Origin: Chthoniobacteraceae bacterium
Lineage (GTDB): Bacteria > Verrucomicrobiota > Verrucomicrobiia > Chthoniobacterales > Chthoniobacteraceae
NCBI GenBank assembly: GCA_028293625.1
Contig: JAQGOL010000012.1
Coordinates: forward strand, 28,718 to 92,717
Length of the DNA: 64,000 bases
Direction: 5' to 3'
Position 1 is the first letter of the stretch. Each line of letters begins with the position of its first letter. The translations under genes were made by a program, and so were the position numbers. Under the pieces are notes generated by a model. It saw only the letters and a program-made list of their open reading frames with translations, was not told the origin of the DNA and ran no database searches. Positions 28,152 through 37,000 of this stretch are shown here, one piece after another.

Positions 28152-29141
28152 TTAGTCCGGCCTGGGATGCGCGCGCGGGGCTGTCACGCCATTCACCACG
28201 TTGGGCGGCAGTTTTTTGCCGATCGCCGTCGCAGCAAGCGTCGCGGCCGTCTCGCGCAATTTCCTCACGGCCGTGGGACTGGTCGAGGCGATGTGGGGGG
28301 CAAGAATGACATTCGGAAGTTTGCGCAGCGCATGATCGGCCGGGATCGGTTCGGGATCGCACACGTCGAGTGCCGCGGCGCCAAGGTGGCCGCTCTTCAA
28401 GGCGTCCACCAGCGCGTCGGTATCGACCAAATCCCCGCGGGCCACATTGATAAGGATGGCCCCGGAAGGGAGTTTCGCGATCGCCGCGGCGTTGATCATC
28501 TTGCGGGTCTGGGCGTTGGACGGGCAATGCAGCGTGAGCACGTCGGATTGCGAAAAGAGCGCCTCGGTCGAGTCGATGGCAGTCGCGCCGGCGGCATTGA
28601 TTTCCGCGACCGATGCGATCGGATCGAAGACCAGCACCTTGCATTTAAAAGGGAGCAACCGCCTTACGACTTCGCGCCCGATCCGCCCGAAACCGACGAC
28701 GCCCACGGTGAGATCGCGCAACGCCTTCATCGCGCTGGCCGGGACCTTTGTGCCCCATTCGCCGTTGCGAAGATTGACCGTATGAGTCACCACCTGGCGG
28801 GTCGCCCCAAGGATAAAAGCGAGGGTATGATCGGCAACTTCATCGATGCAATAATCGGGAATATTGCACACCGGGATGCCGTGCGAACGCGCCGCCTCAA
28901 GGTCGACATTATCAACGCCGATCCCGTAGCGGACGATGGCGCTGGCCTTGTTCATGGCCGCAATGACATTGGCATTCACCTTTGCAAACTGGGTGATCAC
29001 GCAATCGGCATCCGCGACCAGCGAGATGAGATCCGCCTCGGTTGCGCATTGGCGGCCAATAAGCTCGCAGCCTGCGGAGCTGATGATCGCTTCCTCCATC
29101 GCAAGATCGGGAAACGTGTAATCGGTGACAACGACTTTCAT
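28152..29141 (-). CDS. D-isomer-specific 2-hydroxyacid dehydrogenase
   Basis: A 329-residue NAD-dependent 2-hydroxyacid dehydrogenase, catalysing reversible oxidation of a D-2-hydroxyacid to the 2-oxoacid in the cytosol. The dinucleotide fold has GVVGFGRIGREV; the catalytic Arg lies in INVARGDLVD, the Glu in DVCDPEPIP and the His in LAPHIASTSP. The family is that of phosphoglycerate, lactate and glyoxylate/hydroxypyruvate reductases. It lacks a C-terminal ACT domain, so it is not a regulated serine-pathway SerA. It sits 83 bases downstream of the E2 gene, suggesting it makes or removes a 2-oxoacid for the adjacent dehydrogenase complex; that link is inferred. Confidence 0.87.
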   Translation of the reverse strand: MKVVVTDYTFPDLAMEEAIISSAGCELIGRQCATEADLISLVADADCVITQFAKVNANVIAAMNKASAIVRYGIGVDNVDLEAARSHGIPVCNIPDYCIDEVADHTLAFILGATRQVVTHTVNLRNGEWGTKVPASAMKALRDLTVGVVGFGRIGREVVRRLLPFKCKVLVFDPIASVAEINAAGATAIDSTEALFSQSDVLTLHCPSNAQTRKMINAAAIAKLPSGAILINVARGDLVDTDALVDALKSGHLGAAALDVCDPEPIPADHALRKLPNVILAPHIASTSPTAVRKLRETAATLAATAIGKKLPPNVVNGVTAPRAHPRPD

Positions 29142-29154
29142 ATTTTGGGGGGAA
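29142..29154 (-). promoter_or_regulatory. TTCCCCCC leader before ATG
   Basis: Read on the minus strand, ATTCCCCCCAAAAT precedes the ATG of the hydroxyacid dehydrogenase gene. The C-tract ends five bases from the start codon and no purine-rich Shine-Dalgarno is seen. Confidence 0.4.
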
Positions 29155-29224
29155 TGCGTCCTGACACGGTTGTAACCGCGGCGGGGCGTTTTTGTTTTGA
29201 TTAAAGCGAACAGGAGCGGAGAAA

Positions 29225-30457
29225 TCAGCTTTCGAGCAAATACGCAGGACTTTCAATGTGATGTCGCAGCGTTTCAAGGAAGCGGCCCGCGGGTGCGCCG
29301 TCCACGATGCGGTGATCGAACGTGAGGCTTAAGGTCACCATCTGCCGGGGCACAATCTGGCCGGCGACGACCACCGCCTCGAATGCGATGCGGCCCACTC
29401 CCAGGATCGCGCACTGCGGCAGATTGATGATCGGCGTGAAGGCTTCAATGCCGAGGCTGCCAAGATTGGTGATCGTGAAAGTGCCGCCCTGAAGGAGCTC
29501 GCCGGAGAGACGATTGGCGCGTGCCGCCGCAATCAACGCGCGGGAGGCCTCGGCCACCTCGGTAAGATTTAGCGAGGGAACGTTTTGGATGACCGGCGCC
29601 AGAAGGCCCGCATCAACATCCACGGCGATGGCGATGTTGATATGATCGGGGAAAAAGAGAGTCTCCTCGCGCCACTGGGCGGTGAGCAAAGGATGCTCCT
29701 GCAACGCCGCGGCGGCCAGCTTCACAAGCATGTCGTTGAAGCTCGGGACGGGTTCACCGGGCCAGGCGGCGGCTTTGAGTTTCTCCCGGATGAGCACAAG
29801 CTGGGTTGCGTCAGCGCGGCTGTTTAAAGTGACCGGCGCGGCTTGCTGAATCCCGGCGGACATGCGCCGCGCTATCGTACGGCGCGTGGCACTCATCGGT
29901 TTTGTATGGCCCGGCAGATTGGAGTGAGCGGGTTCGACCGGGGCGGGCGTCACGGGATCAGGGCGGTCCGTGCTTGCCGCGGCGGCCAGGACATCGCGTT
30001 CACGGATCCGTTTGGTGCGGCCGGTCCCGCGCAGTTTGCGTAAATCAATTCCCAGGGCCAGGGCCGTGCGCGCCGCGCGCGGACTGATTCTGAATGCATT
30101 TTCCAGCGCGGGTACGGCAGGCAAGACGCGTGCGTTATCGACCACGGGGAGTGCGGCCGGCTCGGGGGGCTCAATTTGGGCTGCCGATGGTGCCTGGAAT
30201 AAAGCGGTTTCCCCTTCTTCAACGAGGTAGCCCAGGAGCGCGCCGACGAGAATAACGGTGCCGGCGGCAGGCGCGTCGGGGGCGATCCGCAGGATGCCGC
30301 TATCGACGGCCTCGACTTCCTGGGAAGCTTTTTCGCTTTCAAGGGTGAAGAGCGATTCACCCACGGCGACGTACTCGCCTTCCTGCTTAAGCCAGCCAAG
30401 AAAGGTCCCTTCCTCCATCGACCAGCCCAAACGTGGAACAGTGATTTCAAACGCCAT
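29225..30457 (-). CDS. Dihydrolipoamide acyltransferase (E2) of a 2-oxoacid dehydrogenase complex
   Basis: A 410-residue E2 core enzyme. The lipoyl domain spans about 1-80 with the lipoyl lysine K43 in LESEKASQEV. A Pro-rich linker is followed by the peripheral-subunit-binding domain (about 119-158, RISPRAARTALALGIDL) and then the catalytic domain with DHRIVDG at 381-387 (His and Asp of the acyltransferase site). It transfers the acyl group made by E1 to coenzyme A. The start at 30457 puts the lipoyl domain at the very N-terminus and lies four bases after the E1 stop; an upstream in-frame extension would overlap E1. AGGAA about nine bases upstream is a plausible ribosome-binding site. No E3 is encoded nearby. 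The acyl substrate (pyruvate, acetoin, branched-chain) cannot be decided. Confidence 0.92.
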   Translation of the reverse strand: MAFEITVPRLGWSMEEGTFLGWLKQEGEYVAVGESLFTLESEKASQEVEAVDSGILRIAPDAPAAGTVILVGALLGYLVEEGETALFQAPSAAQIEPPEPAALPVVDNARVLPAVPALENAFRISPRAARTALALGIDLRKLRGTGRTKRIRERDVLAAAASTDRPDPVTPAPVEPAHSNLPGHTKPMSATRRTIARRMSAGIQQAAPVTLNSRADATQLVLIREKLKAAAWPGEPVPSFNDMLVKLAAAALQEHPLLTAQWREETLFFPDHINIAIAVDVDAGLLAPVIQNVPSLNLTEVAEASRALIAAARANRLSGELLQGGTFTITNLGSLGIEAFTPIINLPQCAILGVGRIAFEAVVVAGQIVPRQMVTLSLTFDHRIVDGAPAGRFLETLRHHIESPAYLLES

Positions 30458-30461
30458 AACT

Positions 30462-32465
30462 TTATTCCTCGAGCAAATCGCGGATGGCCTGCGCGATTGT
30501 TTCTGAATTTGGCGCCATCGCGGCCTCAAGCGGTGGGCTGTAAGGGGTGGGTGAGTGCGCCCCGTTAAGCCGGCGGATCGGCGCGTCGAGATCGTCAAAA
30601 ACGAAGTCGCCAAGCTGCGCGGCAATCTCGGCGCCGACTCCGCACGGCGCGAAGTCTTCATCCACAATCAGCAGGCGCCCGGTTTTGCGCACCGATTCGA
30701 CGATCGTGTTGATGTCGAGCGGGGCGACTGTGCGCGGATCGATCAGCTCGACGGAAATGCCTTCCTTTGCCAGCACCGCGCAGGCCGCCAAGGTCTTGTG
30801 CACCATCAGCGCCAGCGCGACGACAGTGATGTCGCCGCCTTCACGCACGATCTTCGCCTGGCCGAATTCGATGAAATACTCCTCCTCGGGCACGGAACTC
30901 TTGAAGCCGAGCACTTCTTTGTGCTCCAGGAAAAGGACCGGGTCATCGCAGTTGAGCGCGGTTTTGAGCAAACCCTTGGCATCGTAGGCGTTCGAGGGAA
31001 CCACGACTCGCAGCCCCGGGAAATGCGCATACATCGCGTAATAATTGCCCGAATGATGGGTCGCCGAAGAATGTCCCATGCCGATGCAACCGCGAAGAAG
31101 CACCGGCATCCTGAGCCGGCCACTGCTCATATATTGCATCTTCGCAATCTGGTTGATGATCTCGCCGACCCCGTCGAGGAGAAAGTCCGAGAACATAAAA
31201 TCGACAACGGGCCGCGTGCCTGTCATCGCCGCGCCGCCCGCGAGACCGACAAATCCGCGTTCGCAAATCGGCGTGTCGCACAAGCGTTCGGCTCCGTAGA
31301 GTTCAAAAAGCCCCGTGGTGGTGCCGAAGTTTCCGCCCCGCTTTCCAATGCCCTCTCCGAAGACGAAAATGGCGGGGTTTTTCGCCATCTCCTCCGTAAG
31401 CGCTTCAAGGGTGGCCTTCATAAAAGTCAGCTCACGATTGCGAAGCGAACTTTGCGGCGGTCCGGATGGCTGAGGAGTGCTCAGCGCCCGGGGAGACGAG
31501 AAGACGTGCGTCGTGGCGGTGGAAGCGGCGGGCAGCGGGCTGCTCTCTCCAAAACCATGCGCAGCTTCCACGGCGGCTGCCACTTCATCCGCGATCGACT
31601 CGAGCTCCGCGGCTTCCGCGATGTTTCCCTCCGTCAAGGTCTGCTTGAGACGCAGGATCGGGCAGCGCGTTTTCCAAAGCTCGACTTCCTCGCGAGTGCG
31701 ATAGGTGAAATCGCCCATCCCTTCGGCATGCGGCCGGGTCCGGTAAGTTTTACATTCAAGGAGCGTGGCGCCGCCGCCGCTTCGGGCACGGCGAATCGCT
31801 TCACCGGCCGCCGCGTGGACTGCTTTCACATCGTTGCCATCCACCTCGACTCCCGCGAGTCCGTAAATCGCCGCCCGGCTCTGGACGCTGGGATTGCCCG
31901 CCGAATAACCAAAGGCAATCTCGGTCGCGTATTGATTGTTCTCGCAGACAAAAAGCACGGGCAGTTTCCAGATCCCGGCCATGTTCAATCCTTCATGGAA
32001 GGCGCCGTTGTTCACGGCGCCATCGCCAAAAAAGGCAACCCCGACATGCTCGCTTCTGAGCAGCTTAAAGCTGTAGCCGGCCCCTGCCGCCTGGAGGATG
32101 CACGGACCAACGATTCCGCTTGTTCCCATCAGCCCGATTTCCGGCGCGAACAGATGCATGCTCCCTCCGCGCCCGTGCGAGCAACCTGTCTCGCGTCCGT
32201 AAAGCTCCGCGAAGAGCTGCCGTGGATCGAGCCCTTTGGCGAGCGCATGCCCATGGCCCCGATGCGTGCTGAAGATGGCATCCCGGTAAGTGAGATGCGC
32301 GCAGACCCCCACGGCGATCGCTTCCTGTCCAACATAGGTATGGCACGCGCCCGGGATCAGGCCGCGCTGATGCGATTTCGCCAGCCGCTCCTCGCAGAGC
32401 CGGATCGTCAGCATCTCCCGGTAAAGTGCCAGCAGCTCGGGCTTGTCTAATGAAGAAGTTGTCAT
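30462..32465 (-). CDS. Fused E1alpha-E1beta 2-oxoacid dehydrogenase
   Basis: A 667-residue thiamine-diphosphate enzyme combining subunits that are usually separate. Residues 1-~303 are E1alpha: GDG at 147-149 and NN at 176-177 make the TPP/Mg motif, with RTRPHAEGMGD later. A Ser/Pro/Thr-rich linker (about 304-342) leads into E1beta, beginning RELTFMKATLEALTEEM (345-361) and containing FGEGIGKRGGNFG, DTPICERGFVGLAGGAAM and LIDPRTVAPLD. It decarboxylates a 2-oxoacid and acylates the E2 lipoyl group. Start at 32465: the ATG overlaps the SDR stop as ATGA. Gene order SDR, E1, E2, hydroxyacid dehydrogenase suggests one catabolic operon. The E1beta part resembles pyruvate/acetoin dehydrogenases, but the substrate is open. 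Single-chain fusions of this kind are known elsewhere, e.g. in some 2-oxoacid dehydrogenases. Confidence 0.9.
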   Translation of the reverse strand: MTTSSLDKPELLALYREMLTIRLCEERLAKSHQRGLIPGACHTYVGQEAIAVGVCAHLTYRDAIFSTHRGHGHALAKGLDPRQLFAELYGRETGCSHGRGGSMHLFAPEIGLMGTSGIVGPCILQAAGAGYSFKLLRSEHVGVAFFGDGAVNNGAFHEGLNMAGIWKLPVLFVCENNQYATEIAFGYSAGNPSVQSRAAIYGLAGVEVDGNDVKAVHAAAGEAIRRARSGGGATLLECKTYRTRPHAEGMGDFTYRTREEVELWKTRCPILRLKQTLTEGNIAEAAELESIADEVAAAVEAAHGFGESSPLPAASTATTHVFSSPRALSTPQPSGPPQSSLRNRELTFMKATLEALTEEMAKNPAIFVFGEGIGKRGGNFGTTTGLFELYGAERLCDTPICERGFVGLAGGAAMTGTRPVVDFMFSDFLLDGVGEIINQIAKMQYMSSGRLRMPVLLRGCIGMGHSSATHHSGNYYAMYAHFPGLRVVVPSNAYDAKGLLKTALNCDDPVLFLEHKEVLGFKSSVPEEEYFIEFGQAKIVREGGDITVVALALMVHKTLAACAVLAKEGISVELIDPRTVAPLDINTIVESVRKTGRLLIVDEDFAPCGVGAEIAAQLGDFVFDDLDAPIRRLNGAHSPTPYSPPLEAAMAPNSETIAQAIRDLLEE

Positions 32466-33256
32466 CCGACAGATCCTCCCGCGTTCATCGCAAGGTTTCC
32501 GCCATCCATTGGAATGAGCGCGCCCGTGATCCAGCTCGAGGCGTCGGAGGCGAGGAAAACGGACAGGCCTTTGATGTCGTCGGGCTCGCCCAACCGGCCG
32601 GCCGGGACCGCGCTCAAAAATCGGGGACGAAGTGTCGGGTCGGCGCTCATGCGTTGCTCCAGACCGGCGTTGACCACCTGCGCCGGTAGGATGGCGTTCA
32701 CGCGCACGCCGCGGCCCGCCCACTCGGTGCTCAATTCGCGGGTCATCTGCGCCACGGCACCCATCGCCATGCTGTATGCGATATGTCCGCGGCCAAGTGA
32801 GCGCACGCTCGCCAGTGAACCGATGTTTACAATGCTCCCGCGACCGGCGGCCAGCATGCGTCGGCCCGCTTCCTGGCAGCAGCAAAACCGGCCATACACA
32901 AGGTTGCGCCACGTTGCCTCGACGTCCGCCAGCGCGATCTCTTCCGGACGCCCGAGGACGGCGTCTCCCGCCACGTTCCCGAGAAAATCGATCCGCCCGA
33001 AATCGCGGTCGAGTTGGGCGAACATATCGCGGATCTGTTCCGGATCGGAAATATCGCAAGCCCTCACGACGGCGCGGCGTCCGAGCCGGCCGATTTCCTC
33101 GGCCGTTGCCTGTGCGCCATCGGCGTGGCGATCTGCGAGCAGGAGATCGGCGCCGGCCTCCGCGAGTGCGAGGGCCATGGCGCGTCCCATTCCTCTGGCT
33201 GCCCCGGAGACGAGCGCGACGCGTCCGCTCAGATCAAATAGACCTAATGAAGTCAT
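32462..33256 (-). CDS. Short-chain dehydrogenase-like protein lacking the catalytic lysine
   Basis: A 264-residue classical SDR fold. The NAD(P)-binding motif is SGAARGMGRA (17-26), NVAG is at 94-97, and the active-site Ser is S147 in NIGS. Tyr161 is present, but the Y-x3-K motif reads Y161-S-M-A-M165: the lysine is replaced by methionine, encoded by ATG where AAG is expected. The neighbouring GAVAQMTRELSTEW and RVNAILPAQV align normally, so the frame is intact. With the Lys missing, normal SDR proton relay is doubtful, so the protein may be inactive, altered or regulatory. The start at 33256 gives a conventional SDR N-terminus; an upstream in-frame extension to 33319 would cross the operator. 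It heads the minus-strand operon and overlaps the E1 start. Confidence 0.88.
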   Translation of the reverse strand: MTSLGLFDLSGRVALVSGAARGMGRAMALALAEAGADLLLADRHADGAQATAEEIGRLGRRAVVRACDISDPEQIRDMFAQLDRDFGRIDFLGNVAGDAVLGRPEEIALADVEATWRNLVYGRFCCCQEAGRRMLAAGRGSIVNIGSLASVRSLGRGHIAYSMAMGAVAQMTRELSTEWAGRGVRVNAILPAQVVNAGLEQRMSADPTLRPRFLSAVPAGRLGEPDDIKGLSVFLASDASSWITGALIPMDGGNLAMNAGGSVG

Positions 33257-33275
33257 GGGAATCGAGGTCATCATG

Positions 33276-33295
33276 GTTGACGGTCGACCGTCAAC
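33276..33295. promoter_or_regulatory. Perfect 20-bp palindrome, candidate GntR operator
   Basis: GTTGACGGTCGACCGTCAAC is identical to its reverse complement over all 20 bases. It lies in the 46-base gap between the divergent SDR and GntR genes, nearly centred. FadR/FCD-type GntR regulators usually bind dyads with GT and AC half-sites beside their own gene, so this is a strong candidate for autoregulation and control of the SDR-E1-E2 operon. Binding is inferred. Confidence 0.7.
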
Positions 33296-33302
33296 TACTA
33301 TC

Positions 33303-34031
33303 ATGATTGATATGACCAAAACCAGCGTTCTGCCGCATCAAAGTGTCCGCGCCTCTTTCGCGCCACTCGCCCGCCGCACATTGGGTGATGATGTTCTGGA
33401 TACATTGCGCCGGGCGATCATCGCAGGTGAGTTCGCTCCCGGTCATCACTTGGCGGAAGGCGTCCTGGCACAGGAACTCGGAGTAAGCCGTGCGCCGGTT
33501 CGCGAGGCGATGATGCAGTTGGAACGCGAAGGGTTGCTGCTCTTCAACAAGCGCGGCGCGGCCCTGGTAAAAGCATTTACCGACGACGACTTTGAAGAGA
33601 TTTTTACTCTGCGTTTGACGCTGGAAACAGCCGGGGCGCGCTTTGCCTGCCGGCATTTCCAGGCGGGCGATGCGGAGCGCCTGGAGGAGAGCATCGCGCG
33701 CACGGAGTCGGCGGCCCGGTTATTGGAAGTCACATTGCTCGACGTGGAGTTTCACGATTTGATCATGCAGACTGCGCGGCATTCACGGCTTTACTCGTGC
33801 TGGGATCTTTTGCGGCACCAGATCGAAGTCTGGCTTGCGCGGATGCATAGCGAGATCGACGCGCCAACGCAGGATACCCGCGAGAGGACGGTATCCCATC
33901 ACGGCGACCTGCTTGAATCGCTGCGCTCAGGCAATGAGGAGGAAGCCGCGCAGGCGATGCACACTCACATCAAAAGCTGGGGCAGGCAATATCCGCGGAC
34001 CAGAATCCGGAATGGGAAGGGTCATGCTTAA
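33303..34031 (+). CDS. GntR-family regulator with FCD ligand domain
   Basis: A 242-residue transcription factor. The winged helix-turn-helix spans about 28-85 (LRRAIIAGEFAPGHHLAEGVL and LGVSRAPVREAMMQLEREGLL are the hallmark segments). The C-terminal FCD domain includes FHDLIMQTARHSRL and HHGDLLESLRSGNEEEAAQAM, whose Asp and His residues usually bind a metal and a carboxylate ligand. An alternative ATG at 33312 is possible. It diverges from the SDR operon across the 20-bp palindrome. The FCD class often senses sugar acids or organic acids, which fits a lactonase, hydroxyacid dehydrogenase and ACS transporter in the same region. Its last eight bases overlap the next gene. Confidence 0.9.
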   Translation: MIDMTKTSVLPHQSVRASFAPLARRTLGDDVLDTLRRAIIAGEFAPGHHLAEGVLAQELGVSRAPVREAMMQLEREGLLLFNKRGAALVKAFTDDDFEEIFTLRLTLETAGARFACRHFQAGDAERLEESIARTESAARLLEVTLLDVEFHDLIMQTARHSRLYSCWDLLRHQIEVWLARMHSEIDAPTQDTRERTVSHHGDLLESLRSGNEEEAAQAMHTHIKSWGRQYPRTRIRNGKGHA

Positions 34032-37000
34032 AATCTTCGTGATGAACGCGGTGAAATCACATGCCGCGGCGCTCTGGTTTGGACTCGTGTTATTCGTGTC
34101 CGACGCGCCCGCACAGAACGATGCGGCGGGGCTGGAGTTTTTTGAAAACAAAATCCGGCCGGTGCTTGCTGACCAATGCTACAAGTGCCACAGCGTTGAT
34201 GCGAAAAAGATCAAGGGCGGGCTACGGCTCGACACCAGGGAGGATTTGCTCAAGGGAGGCACCAATGGCGCCGCGATTGTCCCCGGCCAACCGGACGCGA
34301 GCCTGTTGATTGAAGCGGTTCGCTACGAAGAGAAAGATCTGCAAATGCCGCCGGCCAAGGACGGGGGCAAGAAGCTTCCCGACGCGGTGATCGCCGACCT
34401 GGCGCAATGGGTGAAGATGGGCGCGCCTTTTCCCGCCGCTTCGGCTCGCGCGGTGAAGGATCAGCCGAAGCATCTTTGGGCGTTTGATCCCATTCAAAAT
34501 CCGCCATCGCCTGCCGTGCGGAACGCGGCCTGGATTCAGACTCCCGTCGATGCGTTCATCCTGGCGAAGCTCGAAAAACGCGGACTTTCGCCGTCCGTGC
34601 CGGCTGACAAGCGCACGTTGATCCGGCGGGCGACATTCGACCTGACCGGCCTCCCTCCAACTCCGGAGGAAATCGATCGATTCCTGGCGGACGAATCACC
34701 CGACGCCTTCTCCCGGGTCGTTGATCGGCTGCTGAGTTCGCCGCGTTACGGCGAGCAATGGGGACGGCATTGGCTGGATGTGGTTCGCTATGCCGACACC
34801 GCCGGGGAGACCGCCGACTATCCCGTGCCGCTCGCGTGGCGTTACCGCAATTACGTGATTGATGCGTTTAACTCGGACAAACCGTATGACGAGTTTTTGC
34901 GCGAGCAGATCGCCGGCGACATCCTCGCAAGCCAGGGGCCGCGTGAGAGTTATGCGGAACGGGCGACCGCAACCGGTTTTCTCGCCATTTCGCGCCGCTT
35001 CGGCTTCGACTCGGAGAACTATCATCATCTTACGATCCAGGACACACTCGATACGATGGGGCAGAGCGTGCTCGGTCTGAGTCTCGGTTGCGCGCGCTGC
35101 CACGACCACAAGTTCGACCCGGTCTCGATGGTCGATTATTACGCGCTTTACGGGATCTTTGAGAGCAGCAGTTATGCGTTTCCCGGCTCGGAGCAGAAAC
35201 CGAGATCGCGGGCGCTCATGCCGCTGATTCCACCACGGGAATCGCAACCAAAGTGGCGGGATTTTGACATGCGCGTGGCCTCGCTCATGAACCAGCTGGA
35301 GCAGCAGAAGCAGCCGGTGCCGGCGGCAGTCCTGCGCTCACTCGATGATGGCGACGGCGATTTTGAAATGCAGGCGCCGGCCGCCGGCGGAAGCAACGGG
35401 GTGCTCGTCGAGCCGTGGCTCTGGGAGGGGCAGGTTGGTCCGACCAACGCCTCTCAAAGTCCCTTTAAGAACCTTTATCCACTTGGCAGATGCGGTGTGA
35501 ACATCGCCCCTGGCGAGAAGGACTACCGCATCGCACGCTCGCTAACTCCCCGGCGCACGCGCGAGAATACCCGTCTTCTTTATCTGAACCTCGATTTCCG
35601 CGTCGCGCCGAATTCAGAAAAGGCAAAGGGTCCCCACCGTTTTTGGATCGGAGCGAGCGTCGAATCTCCCGCGGTGGAACTATTCATCTCGTCCGATGCC
35701 ATCTCGATTCGAGCGGGCGATACGATCGAGAAAATCTGCGCCACAAAGCTTAACCAATGGCAGAACCTCCAGCTTGCCCTTGATCTTGAAAACCGCACCG
35801 TCTCCGGGAGCGTTGGTGCGCCCGGTGAGGTTGTCACATTTGCCGGCAAACCGTTTTCCCCGGGCTGGTCCGGTCTGCTTGATTACGTCGCGATCGATTC
35901 GCGAGGTAATTCGCATCCGGGCATTGAGATTGATAACATCGGCGCGCAGGAATCGCCGATCCCGGCTGCATCAACCACCGCGCCATTGATTGTTTCAGCG
36001 AAAGGCGCAAACGATCTTGCGGCGCTGAGCGCGCAGTTGCAGCAGCTGACCGGACTTGATGGCGACTTGGAATCACAGGCCGATGGCGCGCTCGCAAAGC
36101 CGTGGATGGCCGGGCCAAGAAGTGTCGTGAAGGTTTCGACCACAGCGCAGAGCCCGTTCCAAAACATCTTCGGCGGCGGCCGGTTTGGAATCTCGATGCC
36201 GAATCGCGCGGAATACGATGGCTTTATCCAGGCGCTGCCGTCCGCGTGGAAAGCGGATAAAACCGCGCTCCTCCATGCGAGCTTTGACTTTCGCTGCGCC
36301 AGCAAGGCCGCGGGCGGGGACGGCTCGTGGCGCTTTTATCTGGGGCATGGCGCGGGTGCCTCGGCCGCGGTTGAGCTTTATTTTAATGATCGCGAATTTT
36401 TCCGCCGTGACGGCGATGCCCGGGATGTTGCCGGTGCGCTGCGTATTGGGGAATGGTATCAGGTCCAGCTTGTATTGAACTTGAAGGAGAAAACCTTCAC
36501 CGGCTCGCTTTCAACCCGCAGCGAACGGAAAGAGTTCGCCGGCAAATTCGCGACGGGCTGGGATGGGATTGTTGACCACACCTTCATCGACAGCTACGGA
36601 CATCTTCCCGGTGTGCGGCCCGCGTTGGAGTTCGATAATTTCACGATCGCCGAAACGCCGTTGCCGCCGCTTGATGCGCCGCCCGTTCAGGTCGCCACGA
36701 CCGAGGCGCGCCGTGCGCAGGTCGAGGGATTGCGCCAACAGCTTTTGGTGCTCCAAAGCGGCATGGAGGAATCCAAGCGCGAGCTCGAGAAACTGCTCAT
36801 CGCCGGGCCGTTTGAAATGACCTACGGCGTCGTTGAAGGCACGCCGCACAATGCACGGCTTCAAATGCGCGGCGAGCCGGATCGGCCGGGCAAGGAGGCA
36901 CCGCGCGGGTTTATTAAAGCGCTCGGCGGAGGCGCGCTGCCGCCGGATACCGCGGGCAGTGGACGGCTTGAACTGGCCAACTGGCTTACCCGCGCCGAGA

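Noticed and set aside
30555..32450. 631-codon open frame on the plus strand inside the E1 gene
   Set aside because: It is a shadow of the E1alpha-E1beta fusion; the minus-strand protein is unambiguous.
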